Assembly: GCF_016595495.1 (NCBI RefSeq)
Contig: NZ_JAENIM010000016.1
Location: 103,355-167,354, forward strand
Direction: 5' to 3'
Origin: Persicirhabdus sediminis
GTDB taxonomy: Bacteria > Verrucomicrobiota > Verrucomicrobiia > Verrucomicrobiales > Akkermansiaceae
Length of the DNA: 64,000 nt
This document shows, piece after piece, positions 41,979 to 51,237 of the stretch. The notes beneath the pieces are model-generated. The model saw only the letters and a list, made by a program, of their open reading frames with translations, was not told where the DNA came from and ran no database searches. The position numbers and the translations under genes were made by a program. Each line of letters begins with the position of its first letter. Position 1 is the first letter of the stretch.

Positions 41979-42920
41979 TTAGAAGTTCCAGATGACGTCG
42001 AGAGTGAATCGATCTTCGAGTAGGCCGTCTTCTTCGTCTGTGAGTGGAAGTTCGTAGGCGGCACCTACATTTACTCTATCAGTAACAAGGTAACGGGCGC
42101 CAAGTGCGAGAGTGACTTGATCACGGTTGTTAGTAGCGTTAGCTGCGCCGAGGTTCCACAGATCGCCACCTTCGAATTCAACGATTGAAGGGACGAGGTC
42201 GTTTCCTTGACGGTTGCCAAAGTCTGCTGAGCCATCACCTGCGCTAAATACGTGGAACCAGCTGAGTTCGATTAGAGGGATGAATTTTTCAGTCACGGCG
42301 TAGCTAACATGCGTGCTGAGAAAACCTGATGTTGAGTTTTCATCGCCGTCGAATGGAAGGCGTGCGCCGATAGAACCGGAGAACTGCCATGGCCCCCAGA
42401 GCTTGAGGTCGTTGAGGATGAGGTTTACCGCGCCATTACCGTTGCCTTGGAAAATGTCATCGTCGCCAGTTGGGACTTCGATAGTTGCGGTGCCGCTGAG
42501 AATGTGCTCGTTAGCTTCGTCGTAGATGAATGCGTATTTTACCCCAGCTGCTAGGTTTGCCCAGCCTCTGGCTTGGTTGAGCGTGTGGTCTGGGTTGAAG
42601 TCAGCATAGCCGTCTTTGGTGGCTACTAATGAAATGCGCTCATTGAAGGCGTATTCCAGCTGGAGAGCGTAGAGTTGCACGTCGCCGCCAATAGGAACCT
42701 GTCCAGCTGTAGTATTGATCATGTCCGGATGGTTCTGGTACATGAAAATGCCGTGAAGGTTAGTTTGTGGTTTGGCGAGGTCAAACAGGGTAGGGTTGCT
42801 AATAGGGCGAATCGCTCTAGCAAAAGCGTCCACTGAGGGAGCTGGCGCCATGATAGGCTCACCGGCGGTGAGGGCTCCTGTCATGAAAATGCCTGCAAGT
42901 AGTGTTGTTGTGTTTTTCAT
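41979..42920 (-). CDS. Outer-membrane beta-barrel-like protein
   Basis: The start at 42920 (MKNTTTLLAGIFM) gives 313 residues with a signal peptide ending near ALTA; a longer frame to 43016 overlaps the divergent promoter region. After residue about 60 the chain alternates polar and hydrophobic residues in short strands (VQLYALQLEYAF, QFSGSIGARLP, VTLALGARYLV) and ends in a typical barrel C-terminus FTLDVIWNF with terminal Phe. Function unknown; a porin-like or meta-pathway transport family (as in DUF-type phenol MetA-deg proteins) is possible. It has its own unit, divergent from the SET-domain operon. Confidence 0.7.
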   Translation of the reverse strand: MKNTTTLLAGIFMTGALTAGEPIMAPAPSVDAFARAIRPISNPTLFDLAKPQTNLHGIFMYQNHPDMINTTAGQVPIGGDVQLYALQLEYAFNERISLVATKDGYADFNPDHTLNQARGWANLAAGVKYAFIYDEANEHILSGTATIEVPTGDDDIFQGNGNGAVNLILNDLKLWGPWQFSGSIGARLPFDGDENSTSGFLSTHVSYAVTEKFIPLIELSWFHVFSAGDGSADFGNRQGNDLVPSIVEFEGGDLWNLGAANATNNRDQVTLALGARYLVTDRVNVGAAYELPLTDEEDGLLEDRFTLDVIWNF

Positions 42921-43128
42921 ACTTTGTCTTGTTGCAAATTGCGTCAGCAAGCATGATTTCAATGAGCAAATTTGACGACATTCAAAGCTTGGCGCATCCG
43001 TTTGAAATGTACGCATATTTTACCAAAGCGGACTTTGCTGGTTCATTTGCGATGTCGTTTGCATTAGCTAGCTGGAAGTATGCAAGAATCCTTCTCGATG
43101 CTTGACTTCGGCTAGGTGCTGGTGATGA

Positions 43129-43746
43129 ATGTGCCTGATGATTTTTCGCAGTCTATTCATACTTATGATGAGCTTTGGTTTGGCCTCAGCTCAGGTTTTT
43201 GTTGATCCAAATGTAGAGGAGTCTGCTCGCCAGTCAGTGCAGAAACTCGGCAATGAGGTCATGGCTAACAATGTGAACTTTGCTATTGAGAAAATTTACC
43301 CACGATGGAAGTCGCGCTTGGCGATGCAGATGGGCGGCGAAGATAAGCTGGTAGCTCGCATGCAGCAGGTTCCAGACGAGTTGCTTCGAGCCGGAGTTTC
43401 TATCATTTCTTTCAGAGCTGATCGTCCAACGCAGTTTTACGAAGTATGGCCAAGTCGTATTGAGCGGGTGATAGACGGGCGCAAACAGGAAGTAGTAGTT
43501 AAGCATCATCTAACCATGGTTCCAACAGTAACCCGTTTTCGCATTATAGATCAAAAGGCAGGTAAGGTTCACCATATTGATTCATACGGCTTTCAAGTAG
43601 CGGTATCTGAGATGGGCAAGAACGAATGGACCTTCATCGATGGGGCTACTATCAGTGAAGCTGATTTGCGAAGCCTATTCCCAACCATCCCAACAGTGGC
43701 GAATGGTTTGCAGTTGCCAGTTTGTAAAAAAGAGGAAGTAAAGTAA
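43129..43746 (+). CDS. Hypothetical exported protein upstream of SET gene
   Basis: 205 residues with a signal peptide (SFGLASA, cleavage near residue 21). An ATG at 43138 (MIFRSL) is an equally good start. No family is recognised. The mature part is a mix of helix and strand with MANNVNFAIEKIYPRWK, and a VHHIDSYGFQV segment. Its stop codon overlaps the start of the SET-domain gene by one base (TAATG), so the two are translationally coupled. Verrucomicrobial proteins of this length often act in the periplasm; nothing more can be said. Confidence 0.65.
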   Translation: MCLMIFRSLFILMMSFGLASAQVFVDPNVEESARQSVQKLGNEVMANNVNFAIEKIYPRWKSRLAMQMGGEDKLVARMQQVPDELLRAGVSIISFRADRPTQFYEVWPSRIERVIDGRKQEVVVKHHLTMVPTVTRFRIIDQKAGKVHHIDSYGFQVAVSEMGKNEWTFIDGATISEADLRSLFPTIPTVANGLQLPVCKKEEVK

Positions 43747-44318
43747 TGGGTAAGAAGCAATCTAAGCGCGATAAGCTGTTGGCTAAAGAGGCTAAGCTTG
43801 TGCACAAAATGCGCCTTCACTACTTGCGTGGTAAGAGCGAGCTCTGTGAGGTTAGAAATTCCGAAATCCATGGGCGTGGTGTTTATGCGACTCAGGATAT
43901 CGAAAAGGAATCTCAGATCATCGAATATATTGGAGAGCCTATTGACAAAGAGGAGAGTGAGGAGCGCGCCTGGGATCAATATGCAAAAGCCGAAGAAAAA
44001 GGTGAGGCTGCAGTTTATATTTTCACCTTAGATGAAAAGTGGGATATCGACGGCAATGTGCCATGGAATGATGCTCGTTTGATTAACCATTCCTGTGATC
44101 CTAACTGTGAGGCCTGGATTGAAGATGAGCAAATTTTCATCTACTCCCTGCGAGACATCAAAGATGGCGAGGAACTAACATTTGATTACGGCTTCGATAT
44201 TGATTGTTATGAAGATCACCCCTGCCTCTGTGGAAGTGATAACTGCATCGGCTATATTGTTAGCCAAGATCAGTGGCCTGAGCTGAAGAAGCGAATTGCC
44301 GAGTCAAAAGGCGAGTAG
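43746..44318 (+). CDS. SET-domain protein-lysine methyltransferase-like protein
   Basis: 190 residues with a basic, non-secreted N-terminus (MGKKQSKRDKLLAKEAK). The SET domain is complete: IHGRGVYATQDIEKESQIIEYIGE at the start, then NHSCDPNCEAW, GEELTFDYGF and a post-SET-like CLCGSDNCIGYI with zinc-type cysteines. These are the S-adenosylmethionine and catalytic residues of eukaryotic histone methyltransferases. Bacterial SET proteins occur in Chlamydiae and some other phyla and modify histone-like or ribosomal proteins. It overlaps the previous stop codon by one base. The substrate is unknown. Confidence 0.88.
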   Translation: MGKKQSKRDKLLAKEAKLVHKMRLHYLRGKSELCEVRNSEIHGRGVYATQDIEKESQIIEYIGEPIDKEESEERAWDQYAKAEEKGEAAVYIFTLDEKWDIDGNVPWNDARLINHSCDPNCEAWIEDEQIFIYSLRDIKDGEELTFDYGFDIDCYEDHPCLCGSDNCIGYIVSQDQWPELKKRIAESKGE

Positions 44319-44406
44319 TGATGGCTGGAGCTTGCCGGCTAGCGTTTACTTGATAGATTTTGTAAATTCGGCTGTTCAATATCGGCTTCAGCGATACATT
44401 AGCATC

Positions 44407-45912
44407 ATGAAGCCGATGCTTTTCTTTATTACCTTTTGTTTGACCGTATTCAGCCAGCTGGTTTGCTTGGCTGATAGCGAGGCTGACCAGCCAGAAGTGG
44501 CGGAGAAGTCCCAGCCAGCTAGCGAGCCTGAGAAACAGCCGGCAAAGAGATTATTTGGCAAATCTGAGACGATTAGCTATCGCGATAAGGTTGTTGTTAT
44601 TAAGGTTGGTAAGGAAGATCTGATTTATGAACAACGCTATAAGTTTATTCGCCGAAGCCTGAGAAAGGCTGAAGAAGACGGCGCTGCAGCGGTTGTTTTT
44701 GATATTAATACTCCTGGTGGACTGGCGTGGGAAACTACGGAGTTCATGATGCAGGATTTGGCCAAAACTAAGCTGAAGACGATTGCTTATGTCAATCCAA
44801 GTGCGGTGTCGGCGGGTGCGATGATCTGCATGGGTTGCGATGTGATTTACATGGCGCCTGCATCTGCCATTGGTGCGGCTGCTGTTGTTTCTAGCCGTGG
44901 TGAAATGGGAGATACTGAGCGGGCCAAAGCGGAATCGTATCTGATTGCTGCGGTTGAAGGCGTGGCTGAGGCTAAGGGGCATAACCCAGAACTAGCGCGC
45001 GCCATGATGAAGGTGGAGTATATCTATGAAGAGGGAAGTATCTTTGTTGATAGTGACGAATTGCTAACATTGAATGCCCAGCAGGCTGTTCGTGAAGTTG
45101 ATGGTAAGCCACTGTTAGCAGCTGGGATCATTGATTCGCTAGATGAAGTCATCGCTACAGAAGGACTGGCTGATAAGGAGGTCGTTGATGCGGCGCCAGA
45201 GGGCATGGTGAAAATTGCGCTGTGGATTTCTGGCATTTCAGGTTTGCTCATTATGATTGGATTAGGAGCGGCTTACCTTGAAATGAAAACGCCTGGGTTT
45301 GGCATTGGTGGCGCCATTTCGCTATTTGCTTTTGGGTTATTTTTCTTTGGCAATAACCTAGCTGGCAATCTAGCTGGTTACGGTGCGCTAACGGTTTTTG
45401 TGATTGGCATCATTCTAATCATTTTTGAACTATTCATCGCGCCCGGTCTAATCATTCCGGGTTTAGTGGGCGGCTGCATGGTTCTGGGGTCGATTTTCTA
45501 CGCTATGATAGATGATGTATCATTGGAAGATTTCAAAGGACGTGATAAAGATGCAGTCATGGATTTCTCACCTTTTGAAAGTGCAATCTTTCAGCTCTCT
45601 ATTGGCGTTATTGGTTCGCTGGTAATTCTTGCTTTATTGATGCGCTTTTTACCGCAGATGCCATTGTTTAATAGAATGGTGATGGACGGCAAGCTTGGTA
45701 AAGGTGATGGCACAGATGATAGAGTCGAGCGCAGTAAGCGCATCGGCATGGTTGGTGTGGCTAGCACAGATCTGAGACCAGCGGGCAAGGCTGTATTTGA
45801 TGGTGAGACATTAGATGTTACTGCCAAGGAGGTATTTGTAGCCGAAGGCACAAGCGTGACTATCACTGCCGAAAGCGGTATGGGCTTGGAAGTGGAAATT
45901 TCTAAAGACTAA
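44407..45912 (+). CDS. NfeD-family membrane serine protease (ClpP-class)
   Basis: Starting at ATG 44407 (MKPMLFFITFCL), after a frame that opens at 44296. About 502 residues. A signal peptide is followed by a ClpP/crotonase-fold protease domain with VVFDINTPGGLAWET and the nucleophile-type NPSAVSAGAMICMGCD. A membrane module of about four helices (IALWISGISGLLIMIGLG, IGGAISLFAFGLFFFGN, and others) comes next. The C-terminal NfeD domain has KRIGMVGVASTDLRPAGKAVFDGE and VFVAEGTSVTITAESG. This is the long NfeD1b form, thought to govern membrane protein quality control with stomatin. An MtfA-like gene follows 12 bp later. Confidence 0.9.
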   Translation: MKPMLFFITFCLTVFSQLVCLADSEADQPEVAEKSQPASEPEKQPAKRLFGKSETISYRDKVVVIKVGKEDLIYEQRYKFIRRSLRKAEEDGAAAVVFDINTPGGLAWETTEFMMQDLAKTKLKTIAYVNPSAVSAGAMICMGCDVIYMAPASAIGAAAVVSSRGEMGDTERAKAESYLIAAVEGVAEAKGHNPELARAMMKVEYIYEEGSIFVDSDELLTLNAQQAVREVDGKPLLAAGIIDSLDEVIATEGLADKEVVDAAPEGMVKIALWISGISGLLIMIGLGAAYLEMKTPGFGIGGAISLFAFGLFFFGNNLAGNLAGYGALTVFVIGIILIIFELFIAPGLIIPGLVGGCMVLGSIFYAMIDDVSLEDFKGRDKDAVMDFSPFESAIFQLSIGVIGSLVILALLMRFLPQMPLFNRMVMDGKLGKGDGTDDRVERSKRIGMVGVASTDLRPAGKAVFDGETLDVTAKEVFVAEGTSVTITAESGMGLEVEISKD

Positions 45913-45924
45913 CAATCAAAATAT

Positions 45925-46728
45925 ATGACTGGACTTTTAGTGGCCTCAGGCCTCGTAGCGACTGTGTTTGCAGCTATCACCGGGCGCAGCCACCTGAAAA
46001 ATAAAAAACGGGCGAGCTTGTTAGCTAATAATCTTAGCGCTGATGAACGCGCCGCTCTGGCTAAAGATTTTCATCTATATGGGCTATTGCCCGATCATTT
46101 GCGCGACGAGTTAGATGGCTTGGTTCACGTCTTTATCGAGGAAAAATCATTCGAGCCGTGTGGTGAGTTAGAAGAAGTGACGCTGCATATGAAGCAGGTT
46201 ATTGCGGCGCAGGCTTGTTTGTTATTGCTCAACCGCAAACACGATTTCTACCCACGCTTACGTACGATCTTGCTCTATCCTAATGCCTATAAAGCGACCA
46301 ATCACCAGGGCGGCACCGACGTGCGCCTTGGGGAAAGCTGGGGCACCGGTTCTGTCGTTTTGTCGTGGAAGAGTGTGTTAGCCGGCGGTCAAAATAGCAA
46401 CGACGGGCACGATGTGGTACTGCACGAATTTGCTCATCAGCTAGATCAAGCAGATGGAGAAGCGGATGGTGCGCCTGAGCTCGAGCAAGGTGGCTATCGC
46501 GACTGGGCTAGAGTATTTCACTCAGCATATAGCAAATTTACCACCAAGTTAAATAAAGGGCAGAAAACGGTGATCGACCCATACGGTGGCACAAATCCAG
46601 CGGAGTTTTTCGCCGTAGTCACGGAGACATTTTACGAAAAACCTGCCCAGCTACAAAAAAATTACCCTGAGCTGTACGATCAGCTCAGGGAATACTATCA
46701 AGTCGACCCGCTAGAGTGGGGGAGTTAG
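45925..46728 (+). CDS. mtfA: MtfA-like zinc peptidase (M90 family)
   Basis: 267 residues with an N-terminal hydrophobic stretch (LLVASGLVATVFAAIT), as in membrane-tethered members. The zinc motif is HEFAHQLD, with downstream Glu in FAVVTETFYEKP; other family blocks are LLYPNAYK and GTGSVVLSWKSVLAGG. In E. coli, MtfA is a peptidase that binds the repressor Mlc and affects glucose transport. No mlc or PTS gene is nearby. It follows the NfeD gene by 12 bp and its stop codon overlaps the stop of the converging pilin-type gene. Confidence 0.87.
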   Translation: MTGLLVASGLVATVFAAITGRSHLKNKKRASLLANNLSADERAALAKDFHLYGLLPDHLRDELDGLVHVFIEEKSFEPCGELEEVTLHMKQVIAAQACLLLLNRKHDFYPRLRTILLYPNAYKATNHQGGTDVRLGESWGTGSVVLSWKSVLAGGQNSNDGHDVVLHEFAHQLDQADGEADGAPELEQGGYRDWARVFHSAYSKFTTKLNKGQKTVIDPYGGTNPAEFFAVVTETFYEKPAQLQKNYPELYDQLREYYQVDPLEWGS

Positions 46729-48815
46729 TCGATCACTTCTTCAACAACTACCAGCCAGTTGACGAAGTGGATAGGTGGAACGAGGCGTGGGTCTGTGATA
46801 GGTTTTAAGTTAGCACGGACCTGATCTCCATAGCTAGCGCCTGACGCGGACTTCAAATCGAGTGGGTTTAAGGTAAGTTCTTCGGCTCCGTCAGATCTGA
46901 TATTTGCTTGCAGGATATTGATTCTTGAGTTGTTCAGTTCTGGTGCCTGATCTTTCATTTCGGAGGATCCAAATCTTGGCTCTGGAGAGAATACCGATAC
47001 TGGTGGATATTCGCCGGGTTTGTCAGTCAGCTCTGTATTGTTAAAATCTGCTTTGAAGTAAGTTCTGAGTGGGGAAACGATGGAGAAACCCGAGCTGAAA
47101 TCAGTGGCTAAGTCGCTAGCTCCAATAATTTCTAAGGCGATGTCAGTATTGTCATTATTGAGGCCGTCGTCGGTAACCCCGGTTGGGTTATCAAACATCT
47201 CGTCGTTCAGTACATAATCGCCCTCTAAAGTCTTGGCGGTGTAGTTGCTAACTGTTTTATAGTCAAAGACGATGGTATTGTTGTCTTCTAGATCTACGTC
47301 CCAAGATTCCACAAATGCTTTCCATTTGCTCATGTCTAGCTGAATAACAGTTTGCTGAGTGGTTTCATTAAATGATCTAATGATGGGCAGTGTATCAGCT
47401 TCATTATTCCAGTTTACGTGGCGGCTATTTTTGCCAACCAGATCATGCCTGTTGTCGAGTAGGAAAATGGTTTTCAGGTTGCCATCTGACTTCTTGAGTT
47501 TGATGCGCACGCCGTCGATAATGATTTTCTCTTGGTCAATGCGGACGTCGATGATCTCGACTCTGCTTTCACACTGACGAGCGCCACGGGAATAGTCTGA
47601 CCAAGTTGTCGGCGAGAGTGAATTATCTGAGCTGTCGGTTGATGACCCGTTGAACTTGATGCTATCGTAGCCGCCGTTGATGGGAATGAAGGCCACTCTG
47701 CCAGATGATGAGGAGCGCGAGATGGGGTAAAAACCTTCGACGTCGCCGTAGATATTTGCTTTCTGGTTTTCGTAGTCATGTTGTCCGCCAGCTACTTCTC
47801 CAATATCACCAATCTTAGTGGCATCTGTGATGAGAACAGAATTGGTAGCAGCTACTCGATCAAATTGAGTATCATTGCCTGAGTGTTCAACGGTGCGTGC
47901 GTATACGCCGCCTTCGATGTTGATGCGGTCTCCCCATGCTTGGTCATTGGCGTGTCTCCCTAAAGCCATAAAGCCGTCAGCTGAAATAGGCAGCTGAGAT
48001 GGGACTTCATAGAGCGAGATAATGTAATTCTTTTGAGTGGACCCAGTAGTGGCTGTATTTCCTTTGTAATTTTCAGTGCCGTCGTCTGCAAAGTTGATGC
48101 TAAATGCCCACCAGTTACGTTTGGCAACAAATGGCTCACCTGGTTTGCAATATCCAAAGTGAATATTGGGATAAGGAATGCTATCGTAGAGGCTGAATTG
48201 CATGTCACTCTCAAGGATATAGCCTTTTTCATGAGAAATAATGGGAGCAAACATATCGTCAGCTAGGCTCAGTTGCGACCCTTGAGCGTATTGCAAGATA
48301 GTTGGCATGGATTGGTCCTTGATCGTAAAGGTGATGCCAGATGTGCCAGCAGCTTTGTTGTAGCCGACAATCGTCTTGAGTAAATCGCCTGTGTTTTCTG
48401 TATCGCCAGCATTGCCTGAGATGGTATTGCTGTCACTCAGGGCTTCGATCAGGTTGTCCTGTGAGATTTCAGCATTGGCGGCGTCGAAGGCTTCTTGGAA
48501 AATCTGATTCCAGCTCACCATGTTTTCATATTTGCCACCAGTTGAGCTCTGGTTTTGCATAGCCATTTTGGCACGTTCAGGGACAATTTGCACAAGTGCT
48601 TTGAGGAAAGCATCTTCCTTTTGTGCGTAGTCCATGCGCAGGTGCGAATCTTTGGCTACGTGCAAATTTTGCGATGCCTTTGAGTAGTTAATAAACATGA
48701 GGCCCAAAACCAAGACGCTCATGGTAACGACTGAGAGCATTACCGCGTATCCCTGTCTGGTTTTACTGGCACGCTTATTATAGTTGAGCTGTTGCTGCAT
48801 AGGTAATCCTTTCAT
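46725..48815 (-). CDS. PilX-like large pseudopilin-cassette protein
   Basis: 696 residues, last gene of a six-gene unit. A prepilin-like N-terminus RQGYAVMLSVVTMSVLVLGLMFINYS (about residues 20-45) has a basic-Gly site followed by a long hydrophobic helix but no Glu at +5, as in PilX or GspK-type proteins. The rest is a large extracytoplasmic beta-rich region without recognised domain (for example GGVYARTVEHSGN). It overlaps the upstream gene by 38 bp. It may be the tip or scaffold of a type II/IV-like surface fibre. Similar large PilX-like proteins lie beside pseudopilins in other Verrucomicrobia. Confidence 0.7.
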   Translation of the reverse strand: MKGLPMQQQLNYNKRASKTRQGYAVMLSVVTMSVLVLGLMFINYSKASQNLHVAKDSHLRMDYAQKEDAFLKALVQIVPERAKMAMQNQSSTGGKYENMVSWNQIFQEAFDAANAEISQDNLIEALSDSNTISGNAGDTENTGDLLKTIVGYNKAAGTSGITFTIKDQSMPTILQYAQGSQLSLADDMFAPIISHEKGYILESDMQFSLYDSIPYPNIHFGYCKPGEPFVAKRNWWAFSINFADDGTENYKGNTATTGSTQKNYIISLYEVPSQLPISADGFMALGRHANDQAWGDRINIEGGVYARTVEHSGNDTQFDRVAATNSVLITDATKIGDIGEVAGGQHDYENQKANIYGDVEGFYPISRSSSSGRVAFIPINGGYDSIKFNGSSTDSSDNSLSPTTWSDYSRGARQCESRVEIIDVRIDQEKIIIDGVRIKLKKSDGNLKTIFLLDNRHDLVGKNSRHVNWNNEADTLPIIRSFNETTQQTVIQLDMSKWKAFVESWDVDLEDNNTIVFDYKTVSNYTAKTLEGDYVLNDEMFDNPTGVTDDGLNNDNTDIALEIIGASDLATDFSSGFSIVSPLRTYFKADFNNTELTDKPGEYPPVSVFSPEPRFGSSEMKDQAPELNNSRINILQANIRSDGAEELTLNPLDLKSASGASYGDQVRANLKPITDPRLVPPIHFVNWLVVVEEVID

Positions 48816-49353
48816 TGTGTGGCCCGACGAGGGAAATAGTTAAAATGCCATTCTCTGATGAAAAAGTAACCCCTTCGCTGCCATCAGCTGGGGCTTTCCA
48901 TTGGGCGACTGTCCAGAGCGGGGTCTGGTCTGGTATGGCGTTGTCGCCATAATGGTAGGTGAGTGTGGTCATGCCATCTTCGGTGGCGCCTGATAGTAAA
49001 CCAAATTCTTTGTTGCCTAGAGCGTCGCGGAAAATAAACGTGATGGCTTGACCAGAGGCTACGCCAACGGGCCGCTGGACGGTGGCTTGGGCTAGGTTGT
49101 TGAAGACTTGGTAGCGGTCAGCTCGCTGGGAAATTCTGCCTATCATGTTGCTTATTTGCGGGGCGTCATCTACCAGAAAGTTTTGATTGGATAAGATGTT
49201 TTGCAGCCGCGCCTGCTGGCTTAGAAGCCCCATGCCCATGCCTGCAATGATGACCATCATGCCGATGACGACGGTCAATTCAACGAGTGTGAAGCCAACT
49301 TCTAATGGGGAATTGTTGGATCTTGTGGTATTAGTGTCTAAGTGCTGCTTCAT
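48778..49353 (-). CDS. Type II/IV pseudopilin with N-methylation motif
   Basis: 191 residues. A classic prepilin N-terminus: EVGFTLVELTVVIGMMVIIAGMG (about residues 20-42), with G-F at the cleavage site and Glu at +5, so it should be processed by a prepilin peptidase. The rest has a helix (QARLQNILSNQNFLVDD) and a beta C-terminus (LTISLVGPHNERITYAA). Start and end overlap the genes before and after, so the group is tightly coupled. No assembly ATPase or secretin gene is in this window. Confidence 0.85.
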   Translation of the reverse strand: MKQHLDTNTTRSNNSPLEVGFTLVELTVVIGMMVIIAGMGMGLLSQQARLQNILSNQNFLVDDAPQISNMIGRISQRADRYQVFNNLAQATVQRPVGVASGQAITFIFRDALGNKEFGLLSGATEDGMTTLTYHYGDNAIPDQTPLWTVAQWKAPADGSEGVTFSSENGILTISLVGPHNERITYAATAQL

Positions 49354-49871
49354 TATTCAACTCTTACTACTGTTCTGGAGGTTACATAGTTTTTGCCATT
49401 AACCGAATATTGCAGCACAATGCGGATATTCCATGCGTCTGAAAGCGGGTTGTCACCATCAGCTGTAGTCATCATGACCTGTTCTCTAGCGCGGGTGATG
49501 GTGGCGTTGACTGGCGTGGCCTCGTTGATTCCTCCCTTGCTATTTTCGCCTCCTGATCGATGGCCGATAACGACATTATATTCATAGGGTGCGTCACCGT
49601 TAATGTAGAGAGGGTAGTTGTCCCAGTCGGTTCCACCATTTTCCTCGTCTATCAGTTCAAAGGGGATGGCATTTGCTTTTGCCACCTCAGTGCTCATGTA
49701 GGCATTCACGAGAGTTTTGGAAATTGTCCAATTCCTCGTAGACAGTGTATTCATGAGAGATTGAAAAGAGATCGTGGCCAACATGACCATGACTATGATT
49801 GCCGCGCTAATTTCTATAAGGATGCTGCCCTTGCTCCTTATGCTAGCCTGTTGCTTATTTATCATTACCAC
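49353..49871 (-). CDS. Minor pseudopilin-like protein
   Basis: 172 residues starting MVMINKQQ. The prepilin-like segment SKGSILIEISAAIIVMVMLATI (about residues 12-34) has Gly followed by SILIE with Glu at +5, resembling GspI/PilV-type minor pilins. The rest is hydrophilic with ISKTLVNAYMSTEVAKANAIP and a C-terminal VVRVE. Its first bases overlap the previous gene by one base. It precedes the other pseudopilin and would be a minor subunit in the same fibre. Confidence 0.78.
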   Translation of the reverse strand: MVMINKQQASIRSKGSILIEISAAIIVMVMLATISFQSLMNTLSTRNWTISKTLVNAYMSTEVAKANAIPFELIDEENGGTDWDNYPLYINGDAPYEYNVVIGHRSGGENSKGGINEATPVNATITRAREQVMMTTADGDNPLSDAWNIRIVLQYSVNGKNYVTSRTVVRVE

Positions 49872-49886
49872 GATCTCTTATTTCAA

Positions 49887-51227
49887 TTATTTGACGGTAT
49901 TGATGTCAGCGTTGACTTTCACTGTTGGGAGGACTTCGATTACCTTTTTGTTGCCGCCGTCAGTGCCGCCGTCAGTGCCGCCGCCAGTGCCTGATGAGCT
50001 ATTGCTGTCATCCAAGAGTTCACTTATCTCAAATGGTGAGTCGTGGCGGATTTCTAGAATCCATGATCCTTCTGAATCGATTACTTGGCCAAGGCTGTCG
50101 AAGACGCTGGAGCAAGATACGGGCTCTTGGTCGGTGCGTACGGTCTTCATATTGTATCCAAATTCTTTAGTTGGAACCGCTTCTCCTTGTTTGTAGATGA
50201 CAAGGTAGGTGTCGGAGCCTGGGTACAAATTGTCATAGTTCAGTGTGATGGATGGGAAATCAGCACCAATTTTTTGACCGTTAGTAATTCCAGAAATTGT
50301 GCCCGTAGGTTTAGGGAAAATTTTAACCTTAGCAGTGTTGATTATCAGATCCTCTTCTGTGAGTTGGTTAAGCAGCACGCGGGCTTTGATTTCATCGTCA
50401 ACTAAAGGATCTGTATCTTCGCCAGTTTTGGATTTTCCTGGGTTGCTAGAGTCTACGCCATCAACGTTATTGCCGTGGCCATTGTTTGATTTGGCGCTGT
50501 CATTTTGCACTGCGGAGACTCCCAAAATGCTGATTTCCTCGATGCCATAAGCTTGATCTTTTGGAGTTGCTTCAATGTTGGTGCTCTGTGTCGCGGTCTC
50601 GAAAGTGACCGAGACCGTACCATCCGTAGCTGGAACTTGAATGCCATTGCTTTTCATCAGAGCTAGCTCGGCAGACGTATAGCTGCTGCTGAGCTCGTCC
50701 AATGTAGGGGCGAGCAGTAAATCGGCTTCTACCAGATATAGCGTATTTGGATCGTCAGATAGAGAGTATTCGTGTCTGAGGACTACAGAAGATGTTGTAT
50801 AGGTTGACGATTCATCGACATCAGCCGTAGCTGGATCATCGTCTGTGCGCGGGAGTAGGCCTGAAGTGATGCTCGTTAGGCTATAACCTTTGTCAGCCCT
50901 TGTGCGGTAGGTGTTGCCGTTCTCTACAGTTGGATCTTGTGATTGAACGATAAAAAGAGAACTCTTGGCTGAAGCATCGACAAATGCAGTATCGAGCAGC
51001 CATTCGCTGCCACCTTCATGGGTGGTGAACAGCTTGAAGTTTGTGCCGCCGGCTTCAACGGTATTTTTGGAGAAGCCATCACCGATGTTATCGAGGCGAT
51101 TATGCGTTTGGGTTGGTAGATTTTCATCTACAGGAATTTCTAAGATATAGTTCGTGTAGTTATCTGCCGAGGCAATGCTAAGGCTCGCTAAAACCCCGAG
51201 CGATGTAATTAAGGTAAGATTTTTCAT
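49887..51227 (-). CDS. Large secreted hypothetical protein of the pseudopilin operon
   Basis: The start at 51227 (MKNLTLITSLGVLASLSIASA) gives 446 residues with a clear signal peptide. The mature protein is beta-rich, with several strand-turn blocks (VVLRHEYSLSDDPNTLYLVEADLL, DGTVSVTFETATQS) and an Asp/Asn/Gly-rich middle (SKTGEDTDPLVDDE). A Gly/Thr/Asp-rich low-complexity run (SSSGTGGGTDGGTDGG) lies near its C-terminus. No family recognised. Ten bp separate it from the preceding gene and 15 bp from the next, so it belongs to the operon. Confidence 0.7.
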   Translation of the reverse strand: MKNLTLITSLGVLASLSIASADNYTNYILEIPVDENLPTQTHNRLDNIGDGFSKNTVEAGGTNFKLFTTHEGGSEWLLDTAFVDASAKSSLFIVQSQDPTVENGNTYRTRADKGYSLTSITSGLLPRTDDDPATADVDESSTYTTSSVVLRHEYSLSDDPNTLYLVEADLLLAPTLDELSSSYTSAELALMKSNGIQVPATDGTVSVTFETATQSTNIEATPKDQAYGIEEISILGVSAVQNDSAKSNNGHGNNVDGVDSSNPGKSKTGEDTDPLVDDEIKARVLLNQLTEEDLIINTAKVKIFPKPTGTISGITNGQKIGADFPSITLNYDNLYPGSDTYLVIYKQGEAVPTKEFGYNMKTVRTDQEPVSCSSVFDSLGQVIDSEGSWILEIRHDSPFEISELLDDSNSSSGTGGGTDGGTDGGNKKVIEVLPTVKVNADINTVK

Positions 51228-51237
51228 AATATTTGTA

